Below are positions 1-5,989 of a stretch of DNA of 9,249 nt, one piece after another. This DNA comes from an uncultured Fibrobacter sp. Its GTDB lineage: Bacteria > Fibrobacterota > Fibrobacteria > Fibrobacterales > Fibrobacteraceae. The notes below the pieces were generated by a model, which saw nothing but the letters and a program-made list of their open reading frames with translations, ran no database searches and had not been told where the DNA came from. Both the position numbers and the translations under genes were made by a program. The stretch is taken from NCBI GenBank assembly GCA_947306025.1, contig CAMZFJ010000046.1, positions 1 through 9,249 on the forward strand. Direction: 5' to 3'. Each line of letters starts with the position of its first letter. Position 1 is the first letter of the stretch.

Positions 1-3
1 GAT

Positions 4-40
4 GCAGAAACATGGTTGACGCTTACAGCGTCAGTTCTGC
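4..40. repeat. Nested inverted repeat
   Basis: Outer arms GCAGAA (4-9) and TTCTGC (35-40) enclose a perfect 7-bp stem, TGACGCT (17-23) and AGCGTCA (27-33), with loop TAC. The first 14 bases equal those at 159-172, the start of a two-hairpin element, so this is probably a rearranged or truncated copy at the window edge. Confidence 0.6.
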
Positions 41-51
41 GCCTAACAAAT

Positions 52-71
52 AGAAAACACAAGTGTTTTCT
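52..71. repeat. Near-perfect palindrome
   Basis: AGAAAACAC (52-60) and GTGTTTTCT (63-71) are perfect inverted arms around AA. It could fold as an 8-bp stem with a 4-base loop. No T-run follows, so it is not an evident terminator. Confidence 0.55.
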
Positions 72-84
72 GCTTGATTAGCCT

Positions 85-145
85 TGTAAACTTTTGCATG
101 TTTTTATATCCGAGGCGAACAAGTCAAGCCTCGAAGAGGAATGAC
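85..145. repeat. Two-hairpin intergenic element, copy 1 (degenerate)
   Basis: Bases 96-126 match 176-206 at 29 of 31 positions, an offset of exactly 80. The first hairpin is decayed here. The second is intact: CCTC (129-132), loop GAA, GAGG (136-139), enclosed by GTCA (123-126) and TGAC (142-145). Confidence 0.7.
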
Positions 146-153
146 ATAGGAGC

Positions 154-224
154 CGAGCGATGCAGAAACATGCTTGCATGTTTCTATTTCCGAGGCGAAC
201 AAGTCATGCACGCAGTGCAATGAC
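154..224. repeat. Two-hairpin intergenic element, copy 2
   Basis: Hairpin 1: AGAAACATG (164-172), loop CTTG, CATGTTTCT (177-185), a perfect 9-bp stem. The spacer contains CCGAGGCGAACAAGTCA. Hairpin 2: TGCAC (207-211), loop GCA, GTGCA (215-219), enclosed by GTCA (203-206) and TGAC (221-224). Compared with copies 1 and 3 the arms change but still pair. Confidence 0.75.
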
Positions 225-232
225 GTGCAAGG

Positions 233-253
233 AAGGCGGATATAATCCGCCTT
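233..253. terminator. Candidate terminator hairpin after the serine-linker lipoprotein
   Basis: AAGGCGGAT (233-241), loop ATA, ATCCGCCTT (245-253) is a perfect 9-bp stem about 19 bases beyond the stop at 272. For minus-strand transcripts only a short, interrupted T stretch follows (CTTCCTT), whereas a T-rich AATATTTTTA stretch follows on the plus strand. It may therefore act weakly, or mainly for plus-strand transcription. Confidence 0.45.
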
Positions 254-271
254 AATATTTTTATAAAGAAG

Positions 272-1381
272 CTATTCTAGCTTTGCACAACGAACAGAAA
301 AGCCTTTTACCTTCAATTCTCTATGAGTTTGAGAAGGATTAGCACTATTCAAGCTACTCATCATACCATGATGTGCTCTTATAGCGGCATCAGATTCATA
401 TTCCTCAGGGCGAAACCAAGCCGCAAGTTCAGACAAACTTTCAAATTTACCATTAGCAGTTCTAATTCCGGCCCCAATTATAGAAAATCCACTTGTATTA
501 TACCCATTGAAACATTGCGAGCGCAATCCTTCTATGCCATGATCAAACTCATCATTGTACTGGCGTATAATTACATAATCATCCCATGTAAAAAGTCGCC
601 AACCATCAGGGCAAATTCCCTGATGGTTCGGCAGAATCAAATCAGCACAACTTTCAGTATTGCAACGGCTCGGCAGTTGCATCATTTCGGCCCACTGGTA
701 TAAGCCTCCAAACTGATCACAATACGTAGTGTCATTATTGTAGCAATATCTTTCAATGTTAGAATCGTCATTCTGGTCATTTTCACCAAGCACCATATCA
801 CCGACATTCAGGTTTTCTGCCATGACTGTTACCGACTTTCCTGTTTTTGAAGAAACAGCGGTATAGTAGTAATAACTGCGGCCATTACGAGGATCGGTAA
901 AAGTCTTGTAAACATCCGTAGAAATATTCCAGTTTCCTGCTAGGCACACTTCATGATTGTACGGAACATATTCGCTACTGGAGGACTCAGCTTTTTTACT
1001 GGATGAAGACGAGTTCGCTGAGCTCAGCCGAAGCGAACTAGAACTAGACTCAACTTTTTTACTAGAAGAGGATTGCTTACTGCTACTGCTCAAGGCAACG
1101 GAAGAAGAAGAAACAGTCTTGACGGAAGACGAGGAAGTAATCTTTTGACTAGAACTTGATGGATCCCCTTCGCTACGCTTCGAGGATGACGAGACAGCTT
1201 TGCTACTACTCGACACTTCGGCAAGCTCAGTGTCCTTACCGTCATTTGCAGATGTTCCGCTGTCGCCGCCACAAGCGATGAGGGCTATGGACAAGAAAAT
1301 CGCAAGCAGAGATTGCTTCGCTGCGCTCGCAATGACGTTATTTATGCCTACAATAACGTTATTCATTCCAAATTTTCTCAT
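272..1381 (-). CDS. Lipoprotein with poly-serine linker and Fibrobacter major paralogous domain
   Basis: The 369-residue protein is probably surface-anchored; its function is unknown. A hydrophobic segment (residues 25-36) ends in the lipobox LIAC, with the lipidated cysteine at C37. Residues 57-136 are a low-complexity linker of SSSS blocks broken by short K/V/E/L stretches. Residues about 155-367 match the Fibrobacter succinogenes major paralogous domain (TIGR02145 type): MAENLN at 187-192, CYNNDTTYCD, GGLYQWAE, CPDGW at 257-261, and GFSVRC near the end. The mature domain has eight cysteines (146, 213, 221, 240, 245, 257, 290, 365), suggesting disulfides. The ATG at 1381 is favoured by AAGGAG six bases upstream. 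The signal-peptide n-region is unusually long (about 24 residues); it contains a 7-residue duplication (GMNNVIV/GINNVIA) and a segment encoded by an interspersed palindromic repeat. A second repeat encodes KRSEGDP (68-74) in the linker. The family is known from Fibrobacter; its molecular role is not established here. Confidence 0.9.
   Translation of the reverse strand: MRKFGMNNVIVGINNVIASAAKQSLLAIFLSIALIACGGDSGTSANDGKDTELAEVSSSSKAVSSSSKRSEGDPSSSSQKITSSSSVKTVSSSSVALSSSSKQSSSSKKVESSSSSLRLSSANSSSSSKKAESSSSEYVPYNHEVCLAGNWNISTDVYKTFTDPRNGRSYYYYTAVSSKTGKSVTVMAENLNVGDMVLGENDQNDDSNIERYCYNNDTTYCDQFGGLYQWAEMMQLPSRCNTESCADLILPNHQGICPDGWRLFTWDDYVIIRQYNDEFDHGIEGLRSQCFNGYNTSGFSIIGAGIRTANGKFESLSELAAWFRPEEYESDAAIRAHHGMMSSLNSANPSQTHRELKVKGFSVRCAKLE
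1161..1190. repeat. In-frame copy of the GATCC...GGATGAC repeat inside the lipoprotein gene
   Basis: The segment runs from GGATCCCCTTCG to CGAGGATGAC and resembles the intergenic repeat at 1568-1610, which has the same ends (ATCCTTCG...GGATGAC) and a TAC centre. It spans 30 bases, preserves the reading frame, and encodes the KRSEGDP interruption in the serine linker. Confidence 0.55.
1311..1337. repeat. Palindromic GCAATGAC repeat inside the signal peptide
   Basis: The minus strand reads GTCATTGCGAGCGCAGCGAA then GCAATC. The arms ATTGC and GCAAT pair around a GC-rich centre. It encodes roughly V16-S24 (VIASAAKQS) of the lipoprotein signal peptide. From general knowledge, this string is a frequent product when repeats of this type are translated in bacterial genomes. 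Confidence 0.65.
1331..1372. repeat. 21-bp imperfect tandem duplication in the signal-peptide codons
   Basis: AATGACGTTATT (1331-1342) and AATAACGTTATT (1352-1363) lie 21 bases apart in the same phase and yield GMNNVIV/GINNVIA. The second copy is a perfect 12-bp palindrome. Confidence 0.5.
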
Positions 1382-1387
1382 TCTAAA

Positions 1388-1393
1388 CTCCTT
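1388..1393 (-). promoter_or_regulatory. Ribosome binding site of the serine-linker lipoprotein
   Basis: AAGGAG on the minus strand, six bases before the ATG at 1381. It decides between this start and the in-frame ATG five codons later, which has no such spacing. Confidence 0.8.
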
Positions 1394-1410
1394 TCAACTC
1401 ACAAAAATCT

Positions 1411-1438
1411 TTTATCAAAACATAGAAAAACTTGCCAA
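1411..1438 (-). promoter_or_regulatory. Candidate sigma-70-like promoter for the serine-linker lipoprotein
   Basis: On the minus strand TTGGCA (1438-1433) is followed after 16 bases by GATAAA (1416-1411). Transcription would start near 1403, giving a leader of about 20 bases that still contains the AAGGAG site. The -35 matches the consensus at five of six positions and the -10 at four of six. The surroundings are AT-rich, so chance similarity is possible. Confidence 0.3.
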
Positions 1439-1520
1439 GCAACAGACAAGTTCATCTAGTCAAAGGAACGTATTTACAACAATGTATGGAGCCTCGTCGC
1501 AACATTCCCCGGTGCTTTTA

Positions 1521-1555
1521 CCTCAGAGCCCCCGTAAGGGCGTGACCCCATAGCC
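1521..1555. repeat. Stem-loop box with TATGGGG / TGAGG flanks
   Basis: On the minus strand GGCTATGGGGTCACG leads into CCC-TTAC-GGG and then GGCTCTGAGG. The flanks resemble the boxes at 7301-7337 and 8963-9023, but the stem differs. Confidence 0.5.
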
Positions 1556-1567
1556 ATAGAATTCACT

Positions 1568-1610
1568 AGATCCTTCGACTACGATGCTACGCATCTCCGC
1601 TCAGGATGAC
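1568..1610. repeat. Palindromic repeat AGATCCTTCGACT...GGATGAC
   Basis: Outer arms ATCCT (1570-1574) and AGGAT (1603-1607) enclose an inner stem GATGC (1583-1587), loop TAC, GCATC (1591-1595). From general knowledge, similar repeats occur between genes in many bacteria. A shorter version lies inside the adjacent lipoprotein gene. Confidence 0.65.
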
Positions 1611-1620
1611 AAAAAATTAG

Positions 1621-1632
1621 GTTACATGTAAC
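1621..1632. repeat. 12-bp perfect palindrome GTTACATGTAAC
   Basis: An isolated perfect palindrome in the middle of the intergenic region. It has the form of a dimeric regulator site, but it lies about 185 bases upstream of the candidate promoter, so an operator role is only a guess. Confidence 0.35.
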
Positions 1633-1706
1633 AGGTCATAGGTAGTAGAAGGATGAGTATCATGCACTACGAGCATCGGCAACATGCGGCGAAGCCTTTA
1701 AACATA

Positions 1707-1734
1707 GTCGGAAGTAGACGGTAGGAAGTTAATA
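1707..1734. repeat. Heptamer block A (four GTAGRMA-like units, degenerate)
   Basis: Units GTCGGAA, GTAGACG, GTAGGAA and GTTAATA. It is the most diverged of four 28-base blocks and faces block B, giving an imperfect inverted pair around 1735-1763. Confidence 0.6.
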
Positions 1735-1763
1735 AAGTATTCAAAAAAAGTTTTTAACAGTTC

Positions 1764-1791
1764 TGTCTACTGTCTACTTCCTACTGCCTAC
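1764..1791. repeat. Heptamer block B, immediately after the smc stop
   Basis: On the minus strand the units are GTAGGCA, GTAGGAA, GTAGACA and GTAGACA. It begins four bases after the smc stop codon, so the smc transcript would carry purine-rich GTAGRMA repeats at its 3' end. Confidence 0.75.
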
Positions 1792-1795
1792 TAAA

Positions 1796-4700
1796 TTAAA
1801 TCGCAAACTTCGTGGCGTCGGCGAGCTGAACGCTTGCGATGCGGGAAATGCCCTTGATTTCCTGGGTCACTCCGTAGAGCATGTCGGCTTCGGCCATGGT
1901 ACGCTTGTTATGCGTCACGACGATGAACAAGGTCTGCTTACTGAATTCGCGGAGGAGCGCCATAAAGCGACCGACGTTAGCGTCATCAAGCGGACCGTCA
2001 ACTTCGTCCAGCACGCAGTACGGAGACGGTTTTTCCATGTAGATTGCGAACAGAAGCGCCGTTGCAGTAAGAGCGTGTTCACCACCGGAAAGCGCCTTGA
2101 TACCGCGCATTTTCTTGCCAGTCGGACGAACGTTGATTTCGATGTCAGCATCGAGAATGTCCATGGGCTTGCCCATTTCATCGACCTTTTCGACGAGGCT
2201 CATCTTCGTTTCGCCATTGAGGAACAGCTTACTGAACACAAACTGGAAGTTCTTCTGGATGCGGGCAAACGTATCGAGGTAACGCTGGCGGGCAATGTCA
2301 TCGAGCTTGGTAATCGTGCGGTCGAGCGAGGCGCGAGCGCGATCGAGGTCGTCGAATTGCTTTTCGACTTCTTCCAAGCGCTTCTTTTCGTCTTCGTAGT
2401 CTTCCATCACGTTGATGTTGATCGGGCCGAGTTCCTTGATCTTTCCGCGGAGTTCACGGATTTCACGGTCGGCTTCGGGCTGCGTGTATTCCACGCGTTC
2501 CACATTCTCGGGATTGTCGAGATCCACAGACCATTCGTTCGTAATGCGTTCGCGGAGGCGGTCGAGATTGTTCTGGAGGGATTCCTGACGACGGCCAACG
2601 TCGTTCAGTTCCTTCATCTTTTCAATCATGTCATCGCGGAGGCGGTTCACTTCATCGCGCCAACCTTCAAGGTCGCCACTCACGAGGTCGTAGCGTTCAC
2701 GGGCCAAGTCGCGGTTGCGTTCGAGTTCGCGGAGCGCATTGTCCTTGACCTGGGCTTCGTCGGCAAGCTTGTTGCAATCCGTCTCAAACTTTTCAATCGA
2801 AATTGTATTCTTTTCTATTTCTTCACGACGATTGCGAATCGTATTGTCCAAGAATTCCATTTGTTCTGCAATCGCGACCAAGCGGTTCTGATTCTGCTTG
2901 AGGCGAGAAGTCTTGTCTTGCGCGCTGCGTTCGAGTTCGCGGACATCCTCTTCTTTTTCGCGGAGCATCGTCTCGTTTTCGCCCAGCTGATCCGAAATCG
3001 TCTGGTAACGTTCCTCGACCTTTTCGACTTCAGTTTCGGCTTCGGCAAGTTCGGCATCGCTGTTCTTGGACTGCGCCGCCGCTTCAATTCTGTTCTGCGC
3101 GTTCGTCACTTCGCCATTCAACTGGTTCAAGCGACGGGTGCAGTTTTCAACCGTATTCCTGTGAATGCGGATAGAAGCATCGCCACCACGCAGAGAATCG
3201 CGTTTTTCGCGGATTTCATCGACCAAGGACGAGAGCATCTGGGCATCTTCTTCGGTCAATTCACGCAAACGGTCCACATTCTCTTCGCCGGCAGAAATAT
3301 CGCCAAGCACCTTTTCCAAAAGTGCTTCGGCATCGGCAATTTCGTTCTTGCGGGAGAGCGCACCCGACGTGGAAACGCCAAACGACACAAGGCCGCTTGT
3401 ACGAACAATCGTATCGGCGGTGACAAAATTCAAGTTTTCGCCACGGTATTCCTTCGCCAAATTGAGTGCGGTCTGCAAAGAATCTACAACAAAATAGCGA
3501 GAGAGGATTCCCGAAAGCCATGGAGAAACTTCGTCATCCGTCTTGACAAAATCCTTGAGCGAACCGACAACGCCCGGATTGTTCACCGGCTTGTCGTAAG
3601 CAGGGGCAGCACTCGAAACAAGCGACATGAGCACCTTGCCCACATTTTCGCTCTTGAGCGCATCCACAATTTCATTGACAGCACTGTCGCCATTCACGAC
3701 AACAGAATCGAGAATTTCACCGAGAGCCGCTTCGACGCTGGATGCGTATTCCGGCGTCGCCTCGATGCGTTCCGAAACAAGACCGCCAATGAGGTTCGCC
3801 TTGTTTTCCTTGAGGTAGCGGTTTGCATCCGAAGCATCGTTCATCACGCTCTGGAGCACGTCAATTCTCGATTGCAAGCGTGCTTCTTCGTTCTTTAAGC
3901 CCTGCAATTTCTGCTGTGCTTCGGTGAGTTCCGCGCGTTCCGATTCCAAACGTTCTTCGCGCGTGGCACGTTGCTCTTCAAGATTCTCGATTTCGCGGTT
4001 CGTGTCCTCGATGCCCGCCTGGATTTCGGCGATATTCGCTTCGGCATCGGACTTCTGCTTGTCGAGGCCTTCAATTTCGGTCTGCCACTTCGCGATGTTC
4101 GTCTGGAGCATGTTGACTTCGGCATCCATGCGTTCAAAGCGGCCACGGAGAGAGTTCACGCGGTTCGTCGCCTGCAAGCGTTCGTTCGAAAGCTCACGGG
4201 ACTGCGTACGCAAGTCATCGACCTTGTCGCGCATGACCTGGAGCGTTTCGCGTTCGCGTTCCAAAAGCGCATTCAGCTCGTCCATGTCGTTTTCGCTACC
4301 GAGAACCGCAATTTCTTCTTCGAGCTTTGCCTTTTCTTGAGAAAGTTCCTGCGATTTGAGTTCGCTGCGTTCAATTTCGCTTTGAGCCTTGTCGTTCGAA
4401 GACTGGAGGCCCGACATGGAATCTCGCAAACGGACGATGTTGTTGTTCAAGTCGTTGAGGGCAATTGTCGCGGCCTGCACTTCGCGTTCCAAGTCGCGGT
4501 AGGCGTTTTCGTCTTCGCTAATGGCAAGTTTCTTTTCTTCAATCTTCGCCTGGAGCTCGGTGGCCTGTGTCTTGGAAGATTCCACTTCGTGGTTCATGCG
4601 CTTGGTCGTAGAATCAAGCGTCGCGAGGCCTTCCTTGTAATCTTCAAACTTATCGAGACTGACAGACAAATCGAGTTCGCGGAGGCGCGTATTCAATTTC

Positions 4701-5350
4701 TTGTAAGCATTGACCTTTTCGGCCTGAGTCTCATAGAGACGGACAGAGCGGCGCACACTGCGCAAGTTGTCTTCGACTCGTTCCATGTCCATCTGCACGC
4801 GTTCGAGCTGGCGGCGCGTTTCCTTGCGCTGCTGCTTGTACTTGCTCACACCGGCGGCTTCTTCAAAAAGCACTCGGCGGTCATCCGCCTTGTCCGAAAG
4901 CACCGCCTTGATCATGTCGGCGTTCATCTGCGAATACGTGCTGGAACCAAGGCCCGAGTCAAACAGCAAGGCGTGAACATCACGCAGGCGGCATTCCTGG
5001 TTATTGATGAGGTATTCGCCCGAACCATCGCGGTGCACACGACGCGTCACAATGACTTCGGAATAATCAGAAGCAAGCGTCCCATCGCTATTATCGATGA
5101 CGATAGAAACTTCGGCAAGACTCATGGCGGCACGTTCTTCAGTACCGCTAAAGATAACGTCTTGCATTTTGCCCATACGCAAAGCGGCGGCTTTCTGTTC
5201 GCCAAGCACCCAGCGGATAGCATCCGTAATATTGGACTTGCCACAGCCGTTCGGCCCAACAACCGCCGTAAGACCCTTCGTCGGGAAGTTAATTTCCGTT
5301 CTCTGCGCGAAGGATTTAAAACCAAAAATCTTTAACTTAGTTATCTGCAC
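1796..5350 (-). CDS. smc: Chromosome condensation ATPase SMC
   Basis: SMC is the dimeric ATPase of the bacterial condensin complex (with ScpA/ScpB), which organises and separates sister chromosomes. At 1184 residues it has the usual length. The N-terminal head has GFKSF (10-14) and Walker A GPNGCGKSN (32-40). FEEAAGVSKYK (162-172) leads into the first coiled coil, which is rich in E, R, L and Q. The hinge spans about 519-665, from IGGLVSERIE to GLVSFGVSTSG, then LSRKNEI and the second coil. The C-terminal head has LSGGE at 1087-1091, Walker B ending CVLDE at 1112-1116, the D-loop region DEVDGPLDD (glycine where alanine is common), and VVTHNKRTM. The start is GTG: no in-frame ATG occurs just upstream, and the protein begins as SMCs do. 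No Shine-Dalgarno is visible. The usual Q-loop text is replaced by YSQMNADMI (139-147). Heptamer repeat blocks flank the gene, 4 bases after the stop and 22 bases before the start, in opposite orientation. scpA and scpB are not in the window. Confidence 0.97.
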   Translation of the reverse strand: MQITKLKIFGFKSFAQRTEINFPTKGLTAVVGPNGCGKSNITDAIRWVLGEQKAAALRMGKMQDVIFSGTEERAAMSLAEVSIVIDNSDGTLASDYSEVIVTRRVHRDGSGEYLINNQECRLRDVHALLFDSGLGSSTYSQMNADMIKAVLSDKADDRRVLFEEAAGVSKYKQQRKETRRQLERVQMDMERVEDNLRSVRRSVRLYETQAEKVNAYKKLNTRLRELDLSVSLDKFEDYKEGLATLDSTTKRMNHEVESSKTQATELQAKIEEKKLAISEDENAYRDLEREVQAATIALNDLNNNIVRLRDSMSGLQSSNDKAQSEIERSELKSQELSQEKAKLEEEIAVLGSENDMDELNALLERERETLQVMRDKVDDLRTQSRELSNERLQATNRVNSLRGRFERMDAEVNMLQTNIAKWQTEIEGLDKQKSDAEANIAEIQAGIEDTNREIENLEEQRATREERLESERAELTEAQQKLQGLKNEEARLQSRIDVLQSVMNDASDANRYLKENKANLIGGLVSERIEATPEYASSVEAALGEILDSVVVNGDSAVNEIVDALKSENVGKVLMSLVSSAAPAYDKPVNNPGVVGSLKDFVKTDDEVSPWLSGILSRYFVVDSLQTALNLAKEYRGENLNFVTADTIVRTSGLVSFGVSTSGALSRKNEIADAEALLEKVLGDISAGEENVDRLRELTEEDAQMLSSLVDEIREKRDSLRGGDASIRIHRNTVENCTRRLNQLNGEVTNAQNRIEAAAQSKNSDAELAEAETEVEKVEERYQTISDQLGENETMLREKEEDVRELERSAQDKTSRLKQNQNRLVAIAEQMEFLDNTIRNRREEIEKNTISIEKFETDCNKLADEAQVKDNALRELERNRDLARERYDLVSGDLEGWRDEVNRLRDDMIEKMKELNDVGRRQESLQNNLDRLRERITNEWSVDLDNPENVERVEYTQPEADREIRELRGKIKELGPININVMEDYEDEKKRLEEVEKQFDDLDRARASLDRTITKLDDIARQRYLDTFARIQKNFQFVFSKLFLNGETKMSLVEKVDEMGKPMDILDADIEINVRPTGKKMRGIKALSGGEHALTATALLFAIYMEKPSPYCVLDEVDGPLDDANVGRFMALLREFSKQTLFIVVTHNKRTMAEADMLYGVTQEIKGISRIASVQLADATKFAI

Positions 5351-5372
5351 TGGAGCAAAATGTAGTAAAAAA

Positions 5373-5400
5373 GTAGGAAGTAGGCGGTAAGAAGTAGACA
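5373..5400. repeat. Heptamer block C, just upstream of smc
   Basis: On the plus strand the units are GTAGGAA, GTAGGCG, GTAAGAA and GTAGACA. It ends 22 bases before the smc GTG start and is inverted relative to block B. Confidence 0.75.
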
Positions 5401-5403
5401 GGG

Positions 5404-5484
5404 GAACTTAGTTGGCAGAACTTGGCCCGCTTCGCTCTTAGAACTTAGAATTTCTTAATGAGATGATAGAGTGTTCTAAGTTCT
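5404..5484. repeat. AACTTAG-rich repeat with inverted arms, after the small lipoprotein
   Basis: GAACTTAGTTGGCAGA (5404-5419) recurs at 7259-7274, and CTTAGAACTTAGA (5437-5449) recurs at 7276-7288. AGAACTTAGAA (5440-5450) and TTCTAAGTTCT (5474-5484) are perfect 11-bp inverted arms around 23 bases; the second arm overlaps the lipoprotein stop codon. No T-run follows, so this is not a standard terminator. Confidence 0.65.
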
Positions 5485-5989
5485 ACTTAAACATAAACGC
5501 CACATTCCCGTCTTCGTCTTGCGAGACTACAAGGTACTGGCTGCCGCCTTCGAAATCGAGCGTTGTTTCAGAATAAACCATATGAACACGCCCTTCCTGA
5601 CGGCAACCATAATCATCTGTTATAATTACGTTAGGCTCACTTTTTTTGGCTAAACTTTTTACCACAACTTGGGGCCTAACTTCTACATCTATTTCTTTAG
5701 CGCAATACGTTGCATTAGCGATACCATTCCACTTGTCAAAGCGCACGCGGACCTTAAACGTTCCGACCCAGTCTTCTTCGACAACCTTGCTTTTTTCGCC
5801 CGGCTCAATTGCATCGCGAATCCACGTACGAACAGAAGAGCCGTCCTCGGAAACAACATCCAGCCCAAGGATCGTCACATCGGTCTTGTTTTCAACCTGA
5901 AGTCGCGTCGACGTATCCAAGAACAAATGACTCATGCACGCCGTTAAACTAAGCGCAACAAGACAAAGGAACAATCGCAAGTATTTCAT
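5483..5989 (-). CDS. Small lipoprotein of unknown function
   Basis: A 168-residue protein with a short signal peptide (MKYLRLFLCLVALSL) and lipobox LTAC, the lipidated cysteine being C18. The mature part looks beta-rich, with alternating hydrophobic stretches (RLQVENKTDVTILGLDVV, TFKVRVRFDKW) and an aromatic finish (QYLVVSQDEDGNVAFMFK). Two further cysteines, C96 and C129, could form a disulfide. Its ATG overlaps the stop of the putative outer-membrane gene (TAATG), and AAGGAGG lies six bases upstream inside that gene's last codons, so translation is probably coupled. I do not recognise the family. The pairing suggests the two products act together in the envelope, but that is inference. The middle of the gene (about 5615-5720) is visibly more AT-rich than the rest and includes a T7 run. 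Confidence 0.85.
   Translation of the reverse strand: MKYLRLFLCLVALSLTACMSHLFLDTSTRLQVENKTDVTILGLDVVSEDGSSVRTWIRDAIEPGEKSKVVEEDWVGTFKVRVRFDKWNGIANATYCAKEIDVEVRPQVVVKSLAKKSEPNVIITDDYGCRQEGRVHMVYSETTLDFEGGSQYLVVSQDEDGNVAFMFK

Larger units (their letters stand above)
1382..1795. other. 414-base intergenic region between smc and the serine-linker lipoprotein
   Basis: No gene was found here. From right to left it holds two heptamer blocks (1764-1791, 1707-1734), an AT-rich spacer with a T7 run on the minus strand (1746-1752), an unassigned stretch (1633-1706), a 12-bp palindrome (1621-1632), a palindromic repeat (1568-1610), a stem-loop box (1521-1555), an unassigned stretch (1440-1520), and a candidate promoter with ribosome binding site (1388-1438). 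No strong terminator for smc was seen. Confidence 0.7.

Noticed and set aside
1..224. Possible CRISPR array (two similar units 80 bases apart)
   Set aside because: Only two or three units, with imperfect repeats and long internal palindromes. The spacing does not give spacer-like unique segments of constant length, and no cas gene is present.
323..703. 126-codon open frame on the plus strand
   Set aside because: Opposite the conserved domain of the serine-linker lipoprotein. No recognisable motif or start signal.
1161..1337. Frameshift or broken gene in the serine-linker lipoprotein caused by repeat insertions
   Set aside because: Both repeat-derived segments keep the reading frame, and the lipobox, linker and full C-terminal domain are intact.
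1200..1553. 117-codon plus-strand frame running into the intergenic region
   Set aside because: Half is antisense to the lipoprotein and the rest crosses intergenic repeats. The peptide DCFAALAMT is the known reverse reading of the GCAATGAC repeat.
1707..1791. Large hairpin between heptamer blocks A and B acting as a riboswitch or attenuator
   Set aside because: Block A is too degenerate for continuous pairing, and the position between two separate genes fits repeat insertion better than a leader structure.
1740..1795. Rho-independent terminator for smc
   Set aside because: A T7 run exists on the minus strand (1746-1752), but the sequence before it has no convincing GC-rich stem. Only a four-base ACAG/CTGT pairing with a two-base gap is visible.
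1910..3898. 662-codon open frame on the plus strand
   Set aside because: It lies wholly opposite smc, whose SMC motifs are unmistakable. The predicted protein has no motif or ribosome site and arises from the biased codon use of the coding strand.
3971..5335. 454-codon open frame on the plus strand
   Set aside because: Also antisense to smc. Its F/V/R-rich composition is what reverse-reading Glu/Lys/Arg-rich coiled coil codons gives.
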